The position numbers and the translations under genes are program-made. From Crossaster papposus (Eukaryota; Echinodermata; Asteroidea; Velatida; Solasteridae), in the NCBI GenBank assembly GCA_037893245.1, contig JBAIAA010000009.1, forward strand, positions 744,001 through 808,000: a DNA stretch of 64,000 nt. The letters are read 5' to 3'. A model generated the notes under the pieces. The model was not told where the DNA came from and searched no databases. It saw only the letters and a list, made by a program, of their open reading frames with translations. Shown here one piece after another: positions 1-11,400 of the stretch (the stretch's first letter is position 1; every line of letters begins with the position of its first letter).

Positions 1-152
1 TGTGGGCAGGGTGGGGTCATGAAGAAACAGGTACCATGATTAAAACATGTATACTGTGTCCCAAAACACCAATAACGGTGAGCATTAGATTTCACCCAAT
101 TTCTGTCTTAACAGGAATTGGCTAGGTCATGTCAGTGAGAACGCACACACAC

Positions 153-3100
153 TTAGTCTTCAATTTCATCATCATCTGAAACTGGTTCTTGTGCCATATT
201 GTCACAATTGCCATCTTGGCAATGTCCACAAGCTGCGGTGCATTCCAGTCCATGTTTTTTACAGCTACATTTCAGTGTGCTGCATCTTGCAGAGCAGTTA
301 CATCGGATCATTTTAAGTAGTATGTCTGGTGCAGGACTGTTTTCCATCATTTGTGGAACAAGTTTATCCCCTTGTACATCCCAGCCCCATTCAGTAGGAT
401 CCATGCCGGCACTCTTGCCCATCCACTCCATAACCTGTAGGTAGGTACGTCGAGAGTGATGGTTTGTGGCTGAAGTTGTTGGAGGCAGTCTTTCTGGTGT
501 CACGAATGTCTTTGCTGTGGCCACTTTCTTGCAAAGGAAACTGTAGCGTAATGAATCTAGAGAATCAGATTTGGTCCTATTAAACAAGGACACCATTGCT
601 TTACAGCCAGTCGTTTCAATAGCAATTTTATCTGCCTTTGGTGCACAAAACATCCTGGAACAAGCACACAAGACAGAATCTCCCTTGACGACTTTTTGGA
701 AGACAGACTTCTTGCCGACCCCAAAGATTCGTGAAGTAGTATCGCAACCAGAGAATGCATGGGCAAACAACAGATCAGAGCAGACATCATCACCAAGTAA
801 CTGTTTCAGAATCTTGATGTTATACACATGTGGTGTTGTTCCTTTGTCAGATCGAAAGTAAAGGTCCTTGCCGTCCTTTGTGCCATGATACAGTAGCAAG
901 ACTAACAGATCTGTGTCTTCTCCGATAAGGGTTGTTGACTTATAGGATGACATCGTAACTGCTGCTGTCGCTATGTCTACATCTGCGTCTGCTTCAGCGT
1001 GGATGACGTGGCAACCTTTCTGTTGCAAGCGTTCCGCGATCATGTGGATAAGGGACTGTTTGTTCATATCATTTGATAGGAAATCGTCCTTCTTCCCAAC
1101 AAATTTTGTTGCATCGGATATGTTGACCTTATTTGTAACTTTAGTAGTTCGACGCTGATGTGTATTGTCCTTTGTACTTGGTCCTCCATCGTATCCATCA
1201 AAGACAACGGTGGCCTTGCCGTAGAGATCGAATGTGAATGATGCATAGGAATCGGCAATAGAACTGTACGTGCTTCCTTCCGTCCATTTCAATCGATGTA
1301 GAAGTGAACCTCCATCAAGGACGTAGTGATCCGTTTTTGGATTCGACTGAAGAACAGCATCATCTGACGAAGTGACATGGTTTCGTATAGCGTCAAGAAG
1401 TTGTGCCTTATCTGGCTTCCGTAAGCGATGCTTTGCTTCAAACAAAGATGGTGGGTATGGCGAAAGTTCATTTTTCATCACCTCCTCTAGACGGAGATCT
1501 CCAGACTGCGATACCACCAGGAATCTCTGGAACAACAGAGCTGGATCAATGGATCTGTCATCGGTGACCTTGATGGCCCGTGCTGATGCTAGCGTCTTGA
1601 CTTTATTCGTACGTTTGTACGAATATGAATAGACGGATTGTCCTTCCATTTGTTTGACTGTGTCTCTGCCTACAACGAAAAGGTCTTGAACATTTACATC
1701 CTTATCAGCATTTATCCCTGTGATAATGTTTCTCAAGGTCGTCTCCTCCGACATGTCCGAGAACGGAGAATGTTGTTCAAGCTTGGTGGCAAGTTTTGCC
1801 AAGTCTGCTTTGTCCCTCTCCATTCGTGAGGCAGTTGCCTCCTTGTGTTGTTCACTTGTTGCGTACACTGTATTGTTGAAGTCCTGCATGGCATAGTTGT
1901 ACTCCGAGGATATGGGAGCAGACATTGTCCAAATGGCTCTTTGGTGTTCAGTCATGCCGCTTCCTCTGGTTAATCCACCTGTGCTCTTCAGGGACCGCAT
2001 CAGAGTCTGCTCAATGACCAAATCGGAGCCAAGGCCGGCCCAGTACTGATTGGTGCGCCTTATGACATGGAATCCATTACTGAACTTTTGGAACACTGCA
2101 GGATTTTCAGTTTCTAATGCCTCCATTTTCTGAAGGTAGAGATATGCGGACTTCAGATAATTGGAGTGCCCAGCAGCCGAAAATATCGGCAAGCACTCAG
2201 ATATAGCGTGGAGGTGCATTTGCCACGACCCTGTGCGATCAGCTTCGATGAGCTCCCTGGCAACTCCCAACATTTGCTGATAGTTCAGCCACAGTTTGCT
2301 GGTTTTGGAACTGTTTGATAATTCACACTTTTTAGAAGCCAGTGTATTGACAATCCTTTGAATGCAGTCCGATTTCATCAATGTGTCCAAGTCTATTTCA
2401 CCAGCCTCCATTTGAGCATACAGTCTCTCAAGTTCTTCCATACGGTTCTCAAAGTCTGGCTCATCTTCAACGACTTCAGCACTGATCTGTTGCGTAAGAC
2501 ACCGACTAACAAGGAGATGTCCGCGAAATGAACGCTGCACAGCTTTCCCAGTCATCATGTGTACCACTGCGTTTTCACCATATATCGTCTCCAAGATATT
2601 CTTGAGGCCACTTCCATCCATTAAGGTTCCTATAGCCCCCAACAGATTCATAAATGTGTGGAAGCTCCCGAGTAACAGCACAACGTCTCGTATTGGACTA
2701 TTGTCTGGAACCTCGTGTATTATCTCGGATGCTTTCCAAAAAAGTGGCTGGTCAAAAGTGACAACGGGTGGGGCATTGTACTTAGATGAAAGCTTGCAAA
2801 TATACCCAAGCGTGGATAAGATGCACGTCTTGTCCCCAGGGTACATATCGATCATTGGAAGAAAGACTACCGATGACTGTCCAGGATGGTCACATTGCTT
2901 GTATAGTACGTGCATCAATCCTTGCCAATTTGGCACGGGTTGACTGAAGCGAAGGGATACCTCCCACAATATGTCGATACTGTGGTCCACATCATTTAGA
3001 ACTGGCAGTGGTTGGAATTCTATACTACGACGCATGTGTTTTGCAAAACGGTAGTCCATGATGTCCACTTTTGTCTGGTCAATGATGTTTAACTCGGAGA

Positions 3101-4529
3101 CTTTTCGTCTGAGAATTGTCTGAGTGACATGTTTGCCTGGGGTTACGGCTGCAATCATCCCCATGCCATGAAAAGTACCCTTTCCATCAAGGGTGACAAT
3201 GTTGTGGTCCACGTTATCTGCAGCAAACAACACCATCATATCAGGTAAAACACTTCCTAAAATATCAGGAGCAACCGATGAGGCAGCATTCTCCTCGAAC
3301 CTTTGAACTTCTGAGTATGACGAGCAATAACCCATGGAAGAGAGGCTGTCTATCAAAAACCTTGAACGGAAGTGGTGATGCATTTGGACAGCAAGCCCAA
3401 TCTGTAATGGTGCCATCACAGTCCTTGGACGCACTCCTTGAATGATTGTCTGTCCAATACTCGCTTCTTTCCGACGGATGTCCTTTCCAACAAGAAGATG
3501 TTGCAGCATACAACGCAAACTAGGAGGAATGTACCCTAAAGCATATTTCAGTTTGAGTTCGGTAGCTTTCGGATACTCGTCCTCTAAAGGTGGAACAAGA
3601 GTTTTTAGATCACTCTTGATGAGTTTGGCAGCAGTCTCGATTATCGCTCTCTTATGAGCTTCCTCGTCATCCTTATTCGGCATGTTGAAGTAATCGCGTA
3701 AGATTCGGCTAGTCTTTTCTCGAAATGTCACAATATCATGAAGTCCCTCGCCCTCCGCCATGAATAAAGAATCTCCGTAGTGTTGTAAAAGTTTGGACTT
3801 GAGATACTGATTGCCGTATGGGGCAGAATCACTATCCTGCAAGTATAGCTTCATCTTGTTTGCAAGGTCAGTAACTGTGAACTGTTCCTCGTCGTTCTCC
3901 TCAAAGAAGCAGCACATTCTTAGAAATGCTTGTTCTTGGTCGCTGTCCTTTAGACGCCCAGCTTTCTGTCGCTTACCACCAGGCCCATCCCTGTCATGCC
4001 TGTGGTGCATAGGAACACCTCGATCTGTGCGAAAATGTACATCACATGAATGATGGTACAGAGAGTCAGCAGCGTGAAGGTCTCCACTAAAATACTCAAT
4101 ACGTCCCTGGATAGTAACAGCCCATTCATCACTTCGTATTTTGCACTGTGCTAGTGTCTTTTCTACAAAGGTATAAGTTTGAACACGGCTAAAGTCATCA
4201 TAATCAGCACTCCTTTTGCTTGTAACTATTTTGTTGCCACAAAATAAACAGTCTGTTTTGCTATCAAATGATCCAGTAGAGCGGCGTGCCGTTCTCTTGA
4301 CGGGTAAAACATCGGATTTAGTTCGCTTATGGATCTCAATACTCTTTCTATTAATATAACTCGAACGACAAGACTTGTGTACTACAGTCCCAGCCGTAAC
4401 AATGATGTCCTCGCCTCTCTCATCACTTGCATTATTGATGCCAACAGCTCCTTTTTCACCAATCTCGACTGCATCTTCAGATCCCACATCCTTCTGACAT
4501 AAGGGACAAGCTCCTTGATTTGCACTCAT
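153..4529 (-). CDS. Large protein with FEN1/XPG-like nuclease region, N-terminal zinc motifs and C-terminal CXC (tesmin/TSO1-like) domain
   Basis: This is an uninterrupted reading frame of 1458 codons starting at ATG 4527-4529 and ending TAA at 153-155. The frame is open a little upstream, but the first ATG is here. Two Cys/His modules lie at the N-terminus: CPLC with HKSC near residues 8-54, and CLFC with HHSC near 94-162. A FEN1/XPG-like acidic series follows: VFDGYDGG (about 1110), EADADVD (about 1178), GEDTDLL (about 1203), then SGCDTTS...GVGKK (about 1260-1275). The last resembles the catalytic Asp plus helix-turn-helix region of flap endonucleases. Residues about 1410-1442 form a dense Cys cluster, CNCSARC...CSCKK...CTAACGHC, typical of CXC DNA-binding domains. 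Nuclease activity and DNA binding are inferred from these motifs. About 900 central residues match nothing I recognise. The tail is acidic. It may be a domesticated or mobile-element-derived gene, because one-exon multi-copy relatives would be typical of that. It is the only likely host-type gene here. Confidence 0.85.
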   Translation of the reverse strand: MSANQGACPLCQKDVGSEDAVEIGEKGAVGINNASDERGEDIIVTAGTVVHKSCRSSYINRKSIEIHKRTKSDVLPVKRTARRSTGSFDSKTDCLFCGNKIVTSKRSADYDDFSRVQTYTFVEKTLAQCKIRSDEWAVTIQGRIEYFSGDLHAADSLYHHSCDVHFRTDRGVPMHHRHDRDGPGGKRQKAGRLKDSDQEQAFLRMCCFFEENDEEQFTVTDLANKMKLYLQDSDSAPYGNQYLKSKLLQHYGDSLFMAEGEGLHDIVTFREKTSRILRDYFNMPNKDDEEAHKRAIIETAAKLIKSDLKTLVPPLEDEYPKATELKLKYALGYIPPSLRCMLQHLLVGKDIRRKEASIGQTIIQGVRPRTVMAPLQIGLAVQMHHHFRSRFLIDSLSSMGYCSSYSEVQRFEENAASSVAPDILGSVLPDMMVLFAADNVDHNIVTLDGKGTFHGMGMIAAVTPGKHVTQTILRRKVSELNIIDQTKVDIMDYRFAKHMRRSIEFQPLPVLNDVDHSIDILWEVSLRFSQPVPNWQGLMHVLYKQCDHPGQSSVVFLPMIDMYPGDKTCILSTLGYICKLSSKYNAPPVVTFDQPLFWKASEIIHEVPDNSPIRDVVLLLGSFHTFMNLLGAIGTLMDGSGLKNILETIYGENAVVHMMTGKAVQRSFRGHLLVSRCLTQQISAEVVEDEPDFENRMEELERLYAQMEAGEIDLDTLMKSDCIQRIVNTLASKKCELSNSSKTSKLWLNYQQMLGVARELIEADRTGSWQMHLHAISECLPIFSAAGHSNYLKSAYLYLQKMEALETENPAVFQKFSNGFHVIRRTNQYWAGLGSDLVIEQTLMRSLKSTGGLTRGSGMTEHQRAIWTMSAPISSEYNYAMQDFNNTVYATSEQHKEATASRMERDKADLAKLATKLEQHSPFSDMSEETTLRNIITGINADKDVNVQDLFVVGRDTVKQMEGQSVYSYSYKRTNKVKTLASARAIKVTDDRSIDPALLFQRFLVVSQSGDLRLEEVMKNELSPYPPSLFEAKHRLRKPDKAQLLDAIRNHVTSSDDAVLQSNPKTDHYVLDGGSLLHRLKWTEGSTYSSIADSYASFTFDLYGKATVVFDGYDGGPSTKDNTHQRRTTKVTNKVNISDATKFVGKKDDFLSNDMNKQSLIHMIAERLQQKGCHVIHAEADADVDIATAAVTMSSYKSTTLIGEDTDLLVLLLYHGTKDGKDLYFRSDKGTTPHVYNIKILKQLLGDDVCSDLLFAHAFSGCDTTSRIFGVGKKSVFQKVVKGDSVLCACSRMFCAPKADKIAIETTGCKAMVSLFNRTKSDSLDSLRYSFLCKKVATAKTFVTPERLPPTTSATNHHSRRTYLQVMEWMGKSAGMDPTEWGWDVQGDKLVPQMMENSPAPDILLKMIRCNCSARCSTLKCSCKKHGLECTAACGHCQDGNCDNMAQEPVSDDDEIED

Positions 4530-4538
4530 TTTCAAGCC

Positions 4539-4975
4539 CTGAAATGTAAATTAACATTTGTTTAAAATGAAATCATGATTACATCAGATCCTATAATACA
4601 AACTAAGTTAAAAACAATCACGTATGGAAACAACCATCATTCTTTCACTCCATGGATTGTTTTAGCATTAGCCTCCCATACACAACATTTCCAAGAAAAG
4701 CACATGGCTTCACTGGTCAAAAAGAGGTCAGCCTTTATATTGCATTATAGTATTTAGAGACCATTAACATGTTCTTCAATCCTACCTGTGTGTTCTAGAT
4801 ATTTACTGACACAATGTGCCTCTGCTATTTCATAATTTCACGGTTTCATTTTCATAGAAATCAGAAACTTGAAGATGATTAGCTTCTTTTGTTTTAACAT
4901 CTTGAAGATGCATAATAGATGGCAGCACTGCAATTCTTCTATGGAAGGCTAAAACTACCAAGATGATTATCTCAC
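4539..4975 (-). other. Predicted 5' UTR intron of the CXC/nuclease gene
   Basis: Read on the minus strand, a strong donor (ACAAG|GTGAG) has its GT at 4975-4974. A strong acceptor (TTTACATTTCAG|GG) ends at 4539, nine bases before the ATG at 4529. The 437-bp intervening segment is AT-rich and has no coding signal. The short upstream exon would contain a small upstream ATG frame that is not in phase with the main start. The splice sites are seen in the sequence; that they are used is inference. Confidence 0.5.
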
Positions 4976-5046
4976 CTTGTTCTGTAGTTCCCTTCATGAA
5001 CATGGGTATGAATGGCTGAAAATAAGACTCGAGACAAAACTTAGGC

Positions 5047-5106
5047 AAAACTACGTCATAACGTCATTCCTTACGTCATGACGTCATTCTATATATCATG
5101 ACGTCA
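5047..5106 (-). promoter_or_regulatory. Putative promoter with two perfect CRE palindromes and a TATA-like box
   Basis: TGACGTCA occurs perfectly at 5079-5086 and 5099-5106. ACGTCA half-sites lie at about 5053 and 5061. A TATATA run (about 5090-5096) sits between the two palindromes. The cluster is about 70-130 bp upstream of the predicted 5' UTR exon of the minus-strand gene, where a core promoter would be expected. TGACGTCA is the CREB/ATF consensus. Use as a promoter is inferred from spacing and could be coincidence with a dispersed repeat. Confidence 0.4.
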
Positions 5107-5400
5107 TACTGAACACTTCTGTCACCTTCAATAATTATACCTTTGGCAATATTATGAATATTATAGGTAATTTTCAGACTTTAGGTGGTGAGAAATTGTT
5201 GAATTCAACAGATATAAGCCACTTTTCAACATTGGCGGCCATCTTTTTTTGATGTCATATTTAGACCCTTTGCGGAGGTCAAACTTCGGTAAACTTTGGA
5301 TGTGTTCTTCACCAGACCCTATGCTACAGAAAAACACCATAAAACGTTTTCTTGAATTTTTTTTGGGGTTAGGGCATTTATTTCATATTTTGACCCTACT
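5107..5400. other. Unique flank between gene promoter and satellite array
   Basis: There is no credible coding frame. The segment contains a GGCGGCCATCTT motif at about 5234, similar to the YY1-like motifs of the foldback transposon further right, and a T-rich run before 5370. The satellite begins abruptly at 5401 in the middle of a monomer, so this is a true array edge. Confidence 0.5.
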
Positions 5401-8400
5401 ATGGCTGCGAATGAGAATAATGTTCTCGACATATATCTGAGCTGCGAACCTCAACGTTGTTCGAGAATGAAGAGACACTCACCAGCTCGACATTTGAGCC
5501 AAAATATTGCCAAATTTCTCACTGGAACAAACCTAAACTGAGAGACTCATGCGTCAGGACACTGGCGGCATATGCCTATGTGGCACTACACGTGTACATG
5601 CAAACACATCAGAAAACATGGCTGCGAATGAGGATATTTGTCTCGACATATATCTGAGCTGCGAGCCTCAACGTTGTTCGAGAATGAAGAGACACTCACA
5701 AGCTCGACATCCGAGCCAAAATATTGCCAAATTTCTCACTGGAAAAAAAACCAAACTGTGAGACTCATGCTTCTGGACACTGGTGACATGATAATGTTCT
5801 CGACATGTATCTGAGCTGCGAACCTCAACGTTGTTCGAGATTATAGAGACACTCACCAGCTCGACATCCGAGCCAAAATATTGCCAAATTTCTCACTGGA
5901 AAAAAAACAAACTGAGAGACTCATGCGTCAGGATACTGGCGGCATAGGCCTATGTGGCAATACACGTGTACATACATACACATCAGAAAACATGGCTGCG
6001 AATGAGGATAATGTTCTCGACATATATCTGAGCTGCGAACCTCAACGTTGTTCGAGAATGAGGAGACACTCACCAGCTCGATATCTGAGCCAAAATATTG
6101 CCAAATTTCTCACTGGAACAAACCTAAACTGAGAGACTCATGCGTCAGGACACTGGCGGCATATGCCTATGTGGCAATACACGTGTACATACATACACAT
6201 CAGACAACATAGCTGCGAATGAGGATAATGTTCTCGACATATATCTGAGCAGCGAACCTCAACGTTGTTGGAGAATGAAGAGACATTCCCCACCTCCACA
6301 TCTGAGCTAACATATCGCCAAAATTCTCACCGGAAGAGACCAAAACTTTGAGCCACATGCGTCAGGACACTGGCGGCATAGGCCTATGCGGCAATACACG
6401 TGTACACGCATAAACATAAGAAAACATGGCTGCGAATGAGGATAATTTTATGAACTTATATCTGAGCTGTGAACCTCAACGTTGTTCGAGAATGAAGAGA
6501 CACTCACCAGCTCGACATCCGAGCCAAAATATTACCAAATTTCTCACTGGAAAAAACCCAAACTGAGAGACTCATGCGTCAGGATACTGGCGGCATAGGC
6601 CTATGTGGCAATACACGTGTACAAACATACACATCAGAAAACATGGCTGCGAATGAGGATAATGTTCTCGACATATATCTGAGCTGCGAACCTCAACGTT
6701 GTTTGAGAATGAAGAGACACTCACCAGCTCGACATTTGAGCCAAAATATTGCAAAATTTCTCACTGGAACAAACCTAAACTGAGAGACTCATGCGTCAGG
6801 ACACTGGCGGCATATGCCTATGTGGCACTACACGTGTACATGCAAACACATCAGAAAACATGGCTGCGAATGAGGATATTTGTTTCGACATATATCTGAG
6901 CTGCGAGCCTCAACGTTGTTCGAGAATAAAGAGACACTCACAAGCTCGACATCCGAGCCAAAATATTGCCAAATTTCTCACTGGAAAAAAAACCAAACTG
7001 TGAGACTCATGCTTCTGGACACTGGTGACATGATAATGTTCTCGACATGTATCTGAGCTGCGAACCTCAACGTTGTTCGAGAATGAAGAGACACTCATCA
7101 GCTCGACATCTGAGCCAAAATATTGCCAAATTTCTCACTGGAACAAACCTAAACTGAGAGACTCATGCGTCAGGACACTGGCGGCATATGCCTATGTGGC
7201 AATACACGTGTACATACAAACACATCAGAAAACATGGCTGCGAATGAGGATTATGTTCTCGACATATATCTGAGCTGCGAACCTCAACGTTGTTCGAGAA
7301 TGAAGAGACATTCACCACCTCCACATCTGAGCTAACATATCGCCAACATTCTCACCGGAAGAGACCAAAACTTTGAGACACATGCGTCAGGACACTGGCG
7401 GCATAGGCCTATGCGGCAATACACGTGTACACGCATAAACATAAGAAAACATGGCTGCGAATGAGGATAATTTTATGAACTTATATCTGTGCTGCGAACC
7501 TCAACGTTGTTCGAGAATGAAGAGACACTCACCAGCTCGACATCTGAGCCAAAATATTACCAAATTTCTCACTGGAAAAAACCCAACCTGAGAGACTCAT
7601 GCGTCAGGATACTGGCGGCATAGGCCTATGTGGCAATACACGTGTACATACATATACATCACAAAACATGGCTGCGAATGAGGATAATGTTCTCGACATA
7701 TATCTGAGCTGCGAACCTCAACGTTGTTCGAGAATGAAGAGACACTCACCAGCTCGACATTTGGGCAAAAATATTGTCAAATTTCTCAATGGAACAAACC
7801 TAAACTGAGAGACTCATGCGTCAGGACACTGGCGGCATATGCCTATGTGGCACTACACGTGTACATACAAACACATCAGAAAACATGGCTGCGAATGAGG
7901 ATATTTTTCTCGACATATATCTGAGCTGCGAGCCTCAACGTTGTTCGAAAATGAAGAGACACTCACCAGCTCGACATCCGAGCCAAAATATTGCCAAATT
8001 TCTCACTGGAAAAAACCCAAACTGAGAGACTCATGCGTCAGGATACTGGCGGCATAGGCCTAAGTGGCAATACACGTGTACATACATACGCATCAGAAAA
8101 CATGGCTGCGAATGAGGATAATGTTCTCGACATATATCTGAGCTGCGAACCTCAACGTTGTTCGAGAATGAAGAGACACTCACCAGCTCGACATCTGAGC
8201 CAAAATATTGCCAAATTTCTCACTGGAACAAACCTAAACTGAGAGACTCATGCGTCAGGACACTGGCGGCATATGCCTATGTGGCACTACACGTGTACAT
8301 GCAAACACATCAGAAAACATGGCTGCGAATGAGGATATTTTTCTCGACACATATCTGAGCTGCGAGCCTCAACGTTGTTCGAGAATGAAGAGACATTCAC

Positions 8401-11400
8401 CACCTCCACATCTGAGCTAACATATCGCCAAAATTCTCACCGGAAGAGACCAAAACTTTGAGACACATGCGTCAGGACACTGGCGGCATAGGCCTATGCG
8501 GCAATACACGTGTACACGCATAAACATAAGAAAACATGGCTGCGAATGAGGATAATTTTATGAACTTATATCTGAGCTGCGAACCTCAACGTTGTTCGAG
8601 AATGAAGAGACACTCACCAGCTCGACATCTGAGCCAAAATATTACCAAATTTCTCACTGGAAAAAAACCAAACTGAGAGACTCATGCGTCAGGATACTGG
8701 CGGCATAGGCCTATGTGGCAATACACGTGTACATACATACACATCAGAAAACATGGCTGCGAATGAGAATAATGTTCTCGACATATATCTGAGCTGCGAA
8801 CCTCAACGTTGTTCGAGAATGAAGAGACACTCACCAGCTCGACATTTGAGCCAAAATATTGCCAAATTTCTCACTGGAACAAACCTAAACTGAGAGACTC
8901 ATGCGTCAGGACACTGGCGGCATATGCCTATGTGGCACTACACGTGTACATGCAAACACATCAGAAAACATGGCTGCGAATGAGGATATTTGTCTCGACA
9001 TATATCTGAGCTGCGAGCCTCAACGTTGTTCGAGAATGAAGAGACACTCACAAGCTCGACATCCGAGCCAAAATATTGCCAAATTTCTCACTGGAAAAAA
9101 AACCAAACTGTGAGACTCATGCTTCTGGACACTGGTGACATGATAATGTTCTCGACATGTATCTGAGCTGCGAACCTCAACGTTGTTCGAGATTATAGAG
9201 ACACTCACCAGCTCGACATCCGAGCCAAAATATTGCCAAATTTCTCACTGGAAAAAAACCAAACTGAGAGACTCATGCGTCAGGATACTGGCGGCATAGG
9301 CCTATGTGGCAATACACGTGTACATACATACACATCACAAAACATGGCTGCGAATGAGGATAATGTTCTCGACATATATCTGAGCTGCGAACCTCAACGT
9401 TGTTCGAGAATGAAGAGACACTCACCAGCTCGACATTTGGGCAAAAATATTGTCAAATTTCTCCATGGAACAAACCTAAACTGAGAGACTCATGCGTCAG
9501 GACACTGGCGGCATATGCCTATGTGGCACTACACGTGTACATACAAACACATCAGAAAACATGGCTGCGAATGAGGATATTTTTCTCGACATATATCTGA
9601 GCTGCGAGCCTCAACGTTGTTCGAGAATGAAGAGACACTCACCAGCTCGACATCCGAGCCAAAATATTGCCAAATTTCTCACTGGAAAAAACCCAAACTG
9701 AGAGACTCATGCGTCAGGATACTGGCGGCATAGGCCTAAGTGGCAATACACGTGTACATACATACGCATCAGAAAACATGGCTGCGAATGAGGATAATGT
9801 TCTCGACATATATCTGAGCTGCGAACCTCAACGTTGTTCGAGAATGAAGAGACACTCACCAGCTCGACATCTGAGCCAAAATATTGCCAAATTTCTCACT
9901 GGAACAAACCTAAACTGAGAGACTCATGCGTCAGGACACTGGCGGCATATGCCTATGTGGCACTACACGTGTACATGCAAACACATCAGAAAACATGGCT
10001 GCGAATGAGGATATTTTTCTCGACACATATCTGAGCTGCGAGCCTCAACGTTGTTCGAGAATGAAGAGACATTCACCACCTCCACATCTGAGCTAACATA
10101 TCGCCAAAATTCTCTCCGGAAGAGACCAAAACTTTGAGACACATGCGTCAGGACACTGGCGGCATAGGCCTATGCGGCAATACACGTGTACACGCATAAA
10201 CATAAGAAAACATGGCTGCGAATGAGGATAATTTTATGAACTTATATCTGAGCTGCGAACCTCAACGTTGTTCGAGAATGAAGAGACACTCACCAGCTCG
10301 ACATCTGAGCCAAAATATTACCAAATTTCTCACTGAAAAAAAAACAAACTGAGAGACTCATGCGTCAGGATACTGGCGACATAGGCCTATGTGGCAATAC
10401 ACGTGTACATACATACACATCAGAAAACATGGCTGCGAATGAGAATAATGTTCTCGACATATATCTGAGCTGCGAACCTCAACGTTGTTCGAGAATGAAG
10501 AGACACTCACCAGCTCGACATTTGAGCCAAAATATTGCCAAATTTCTCACTGGAACAAACATAAACTGAGAGACTCATGCGTCAGGACACTGGCGGCATA
10601 TGCCTATGTGGCACTACACGTGTACATGCAAACACATCAGAAAACATGGCTGCGAATGAGGATATTTGTCTCGACATATATCTGAGCTGCGAGCCTCAAC
10701 GTTGTTCGAGAATGAAGAGACACTCACAAGCTCGACATCTGAGCCAAAATATTGCCAAATTTCTCACTGGAACAAACCTAAACTGAGAGACTCATGCGTC
10801 AGGATACTGGCGGCATAGGCCTAAGTGGCAATACACGTGTACATACATACGCATCAGAAAACATGGCTGCGAATGAGGATAATGTTCTCGACATATATCT
10901 GAGCTGCGAACCTCAACGTTGTTCGAGAATGAAGAGACACTCACCAGCTCGACATCTGAGCCAAAATATTGCCAAATTTCTCACTGGAACAAACCTAAAC
11001 TGAGAGACTCATGCGTCAGGACACTGGCGGCATATGCCTATGTGGCACTACACGTGTACATGCAAACACATCAGAAAACATGGCTGCGAATGAGGATATT
11101 TTTCTCGACATATATCTGAGCTGCGAGCCTCAACGTTGTTCGAGAATGAAGAGACATTCACCACCTCCACATCTGAGCTAACATATCGCCAAAATTCTCA
11201 CCGGAAGATACCAAAACTTTGAGACACATGCGTCAGGACACTGGCGGCATAGGCGTATGCGGCAATACACATGTACACGCATAAACATAAGAAAACATGG
11301 CTGCGAATGAGGATAATTTTATGAACTTATATCTGAGCTGCGAACCTCAACGTTGTTCGAGAATGAAGAGACACTCACCAGCTCGACATCTGAGCCAAAA

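Noticed and set aside
199..4132. Short open frames on both strands inside the large minus-strand gene
   Set aside because: They are shadows of one long conserved frame with zinc-binding and nuclease motifs; none has recognisable domains.
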